From positions 30,881,562 through 30,945,561 of the forward strand of contig CM053252.1 in NCBI GenBank assembly GCA_028583405.1: a stretch of 64,000 nucleotides of DNA, in the 5' to 3' direction. Both the position numbers and the translations under genes were made by a program. The notes beneath the pieces are model-generated. The model had not been told where the DNA came from, made no database searches, and saw only the letters and a list, made by a program, of their open reading frames with translations. This document shows, piece by piece, positions 63,721 to 64,000 of this stretch. The stretch is from Pogonophryne albipinna. Taxonomy: Eukaryota; Chordata; Actinopteri; Perciformes; Artedidraconidae. How positions within the stretch are numbered: the stretch's first letter is position 1; each line of letters starts with the position of its first letter.

Positions 63721-64000
63721 ATCAAATTATATTGAACATTTCAGTCCAACTAATCTAGCCAAAACCAATAAGTTGCCATTTTAGTCAAACTTATTTCACA
63801 ATAAGATTATATGTTATCCTTATTTGATGAAAAACACAGGTTGAATGATTAAGAATGCAGCTTTGCAGAGAGCATCTGGTCTAGTGGTTTGATGGTATCA
63901 ATTTAAGGAATACATCCAGACATGGAACATGTTCAGATTTGCATATTTATTTTAAATATATAACACACACAACTCAACAATACAGGGTAGTGTACACACA

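Overview
The window is animal nuclear DNA, almost certainly from a teleost fish. The evidence is a split-exon alpha-2-macroglobulin gene with GT-AG introns, very long (GT)n/(CA)n microsatellites, and a teleost-style mix of repeats: hAT elements, an RTE/Rex3-like LINE, an L2-group LINE, Ty3/gypsy-like elements, retrovirus-like LTR elements and a TTAA-flanked MITE. There are no prokaryotic operons, no rRNA or tRNA genes and no CRISPR array. Everything was read by eye, so element names are family-level and exon edges rest on splice consensus plus reading-frame continuity.

Left part, 1-21,400. A ZBED-type hAT relic (1-2,690) is split by a second hAT (291-2,178), which itself holds a third hAT-like MITE (1,294-1,834). 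Hairpins and direct repeats follow. A retrovirus-like LTR element (4,822-17,594, TSD gtat) has nearly identical LTRs but has lost most of gag and nearly all of pol. It carries env remnants and a near full-length RTE/Rex3-like LINE (13,123-16,492, minus strand, 12-bp TSD) with one long ORF. A foldback element (17,650-20,850) is split by another hAT (17,890-20,424) with a degenerate transposase. A palindromic MITE ends the block.

Middle part, 21,500-41,200. Two fragments of a teleost multi-exon gene family (21,567-23,542 and 28,521-28,832) lie among hAT elements and (CA)n tracts. A Ty3/gypsy-like gag relic (29,891-31,812) is cut by a second retrovirus-like element (31,813 to about 38,160). That element has a tRNA-Asn-type primer binding site and a 792-codon ORF in which Gag runs directly into the C-terminal domain of integrase. 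An L2-group LINE fragment on the minus strand and a 200-bp (GT)n follow.

Right part, 41,276-60,064. Here lies the only host gene I can follow at length: an alpha-2-macroglobulin (plus strand), 31 exons forming one continuous 1,290-codon frame from the second macroglobulin domain to the stop. It includes the bait region, the GCGEQ thioester and the receptor-binding domain. The signal-peptide and first-domain exons are not seen. Introns carry a very young LTR element with a 1,031-codon proline-rich repetitive ORF (45,351-49,279), a piggyBac-like MITE, an old LINE fragment, a 75-nt palindrome and a 320-bp (GT)n that abuts a 3' splice site. Downstream are minus-strand LTR-retrotransposon remnants, short tandem repeats and a TTTAGTC-rich repeat.

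Best candidates for something new are the Gag-integrase fusion ORF, shared in broken form by both retrovirus-like elements, and the young LTR element whose only long ORF is a repeat-built proline-rich protein.
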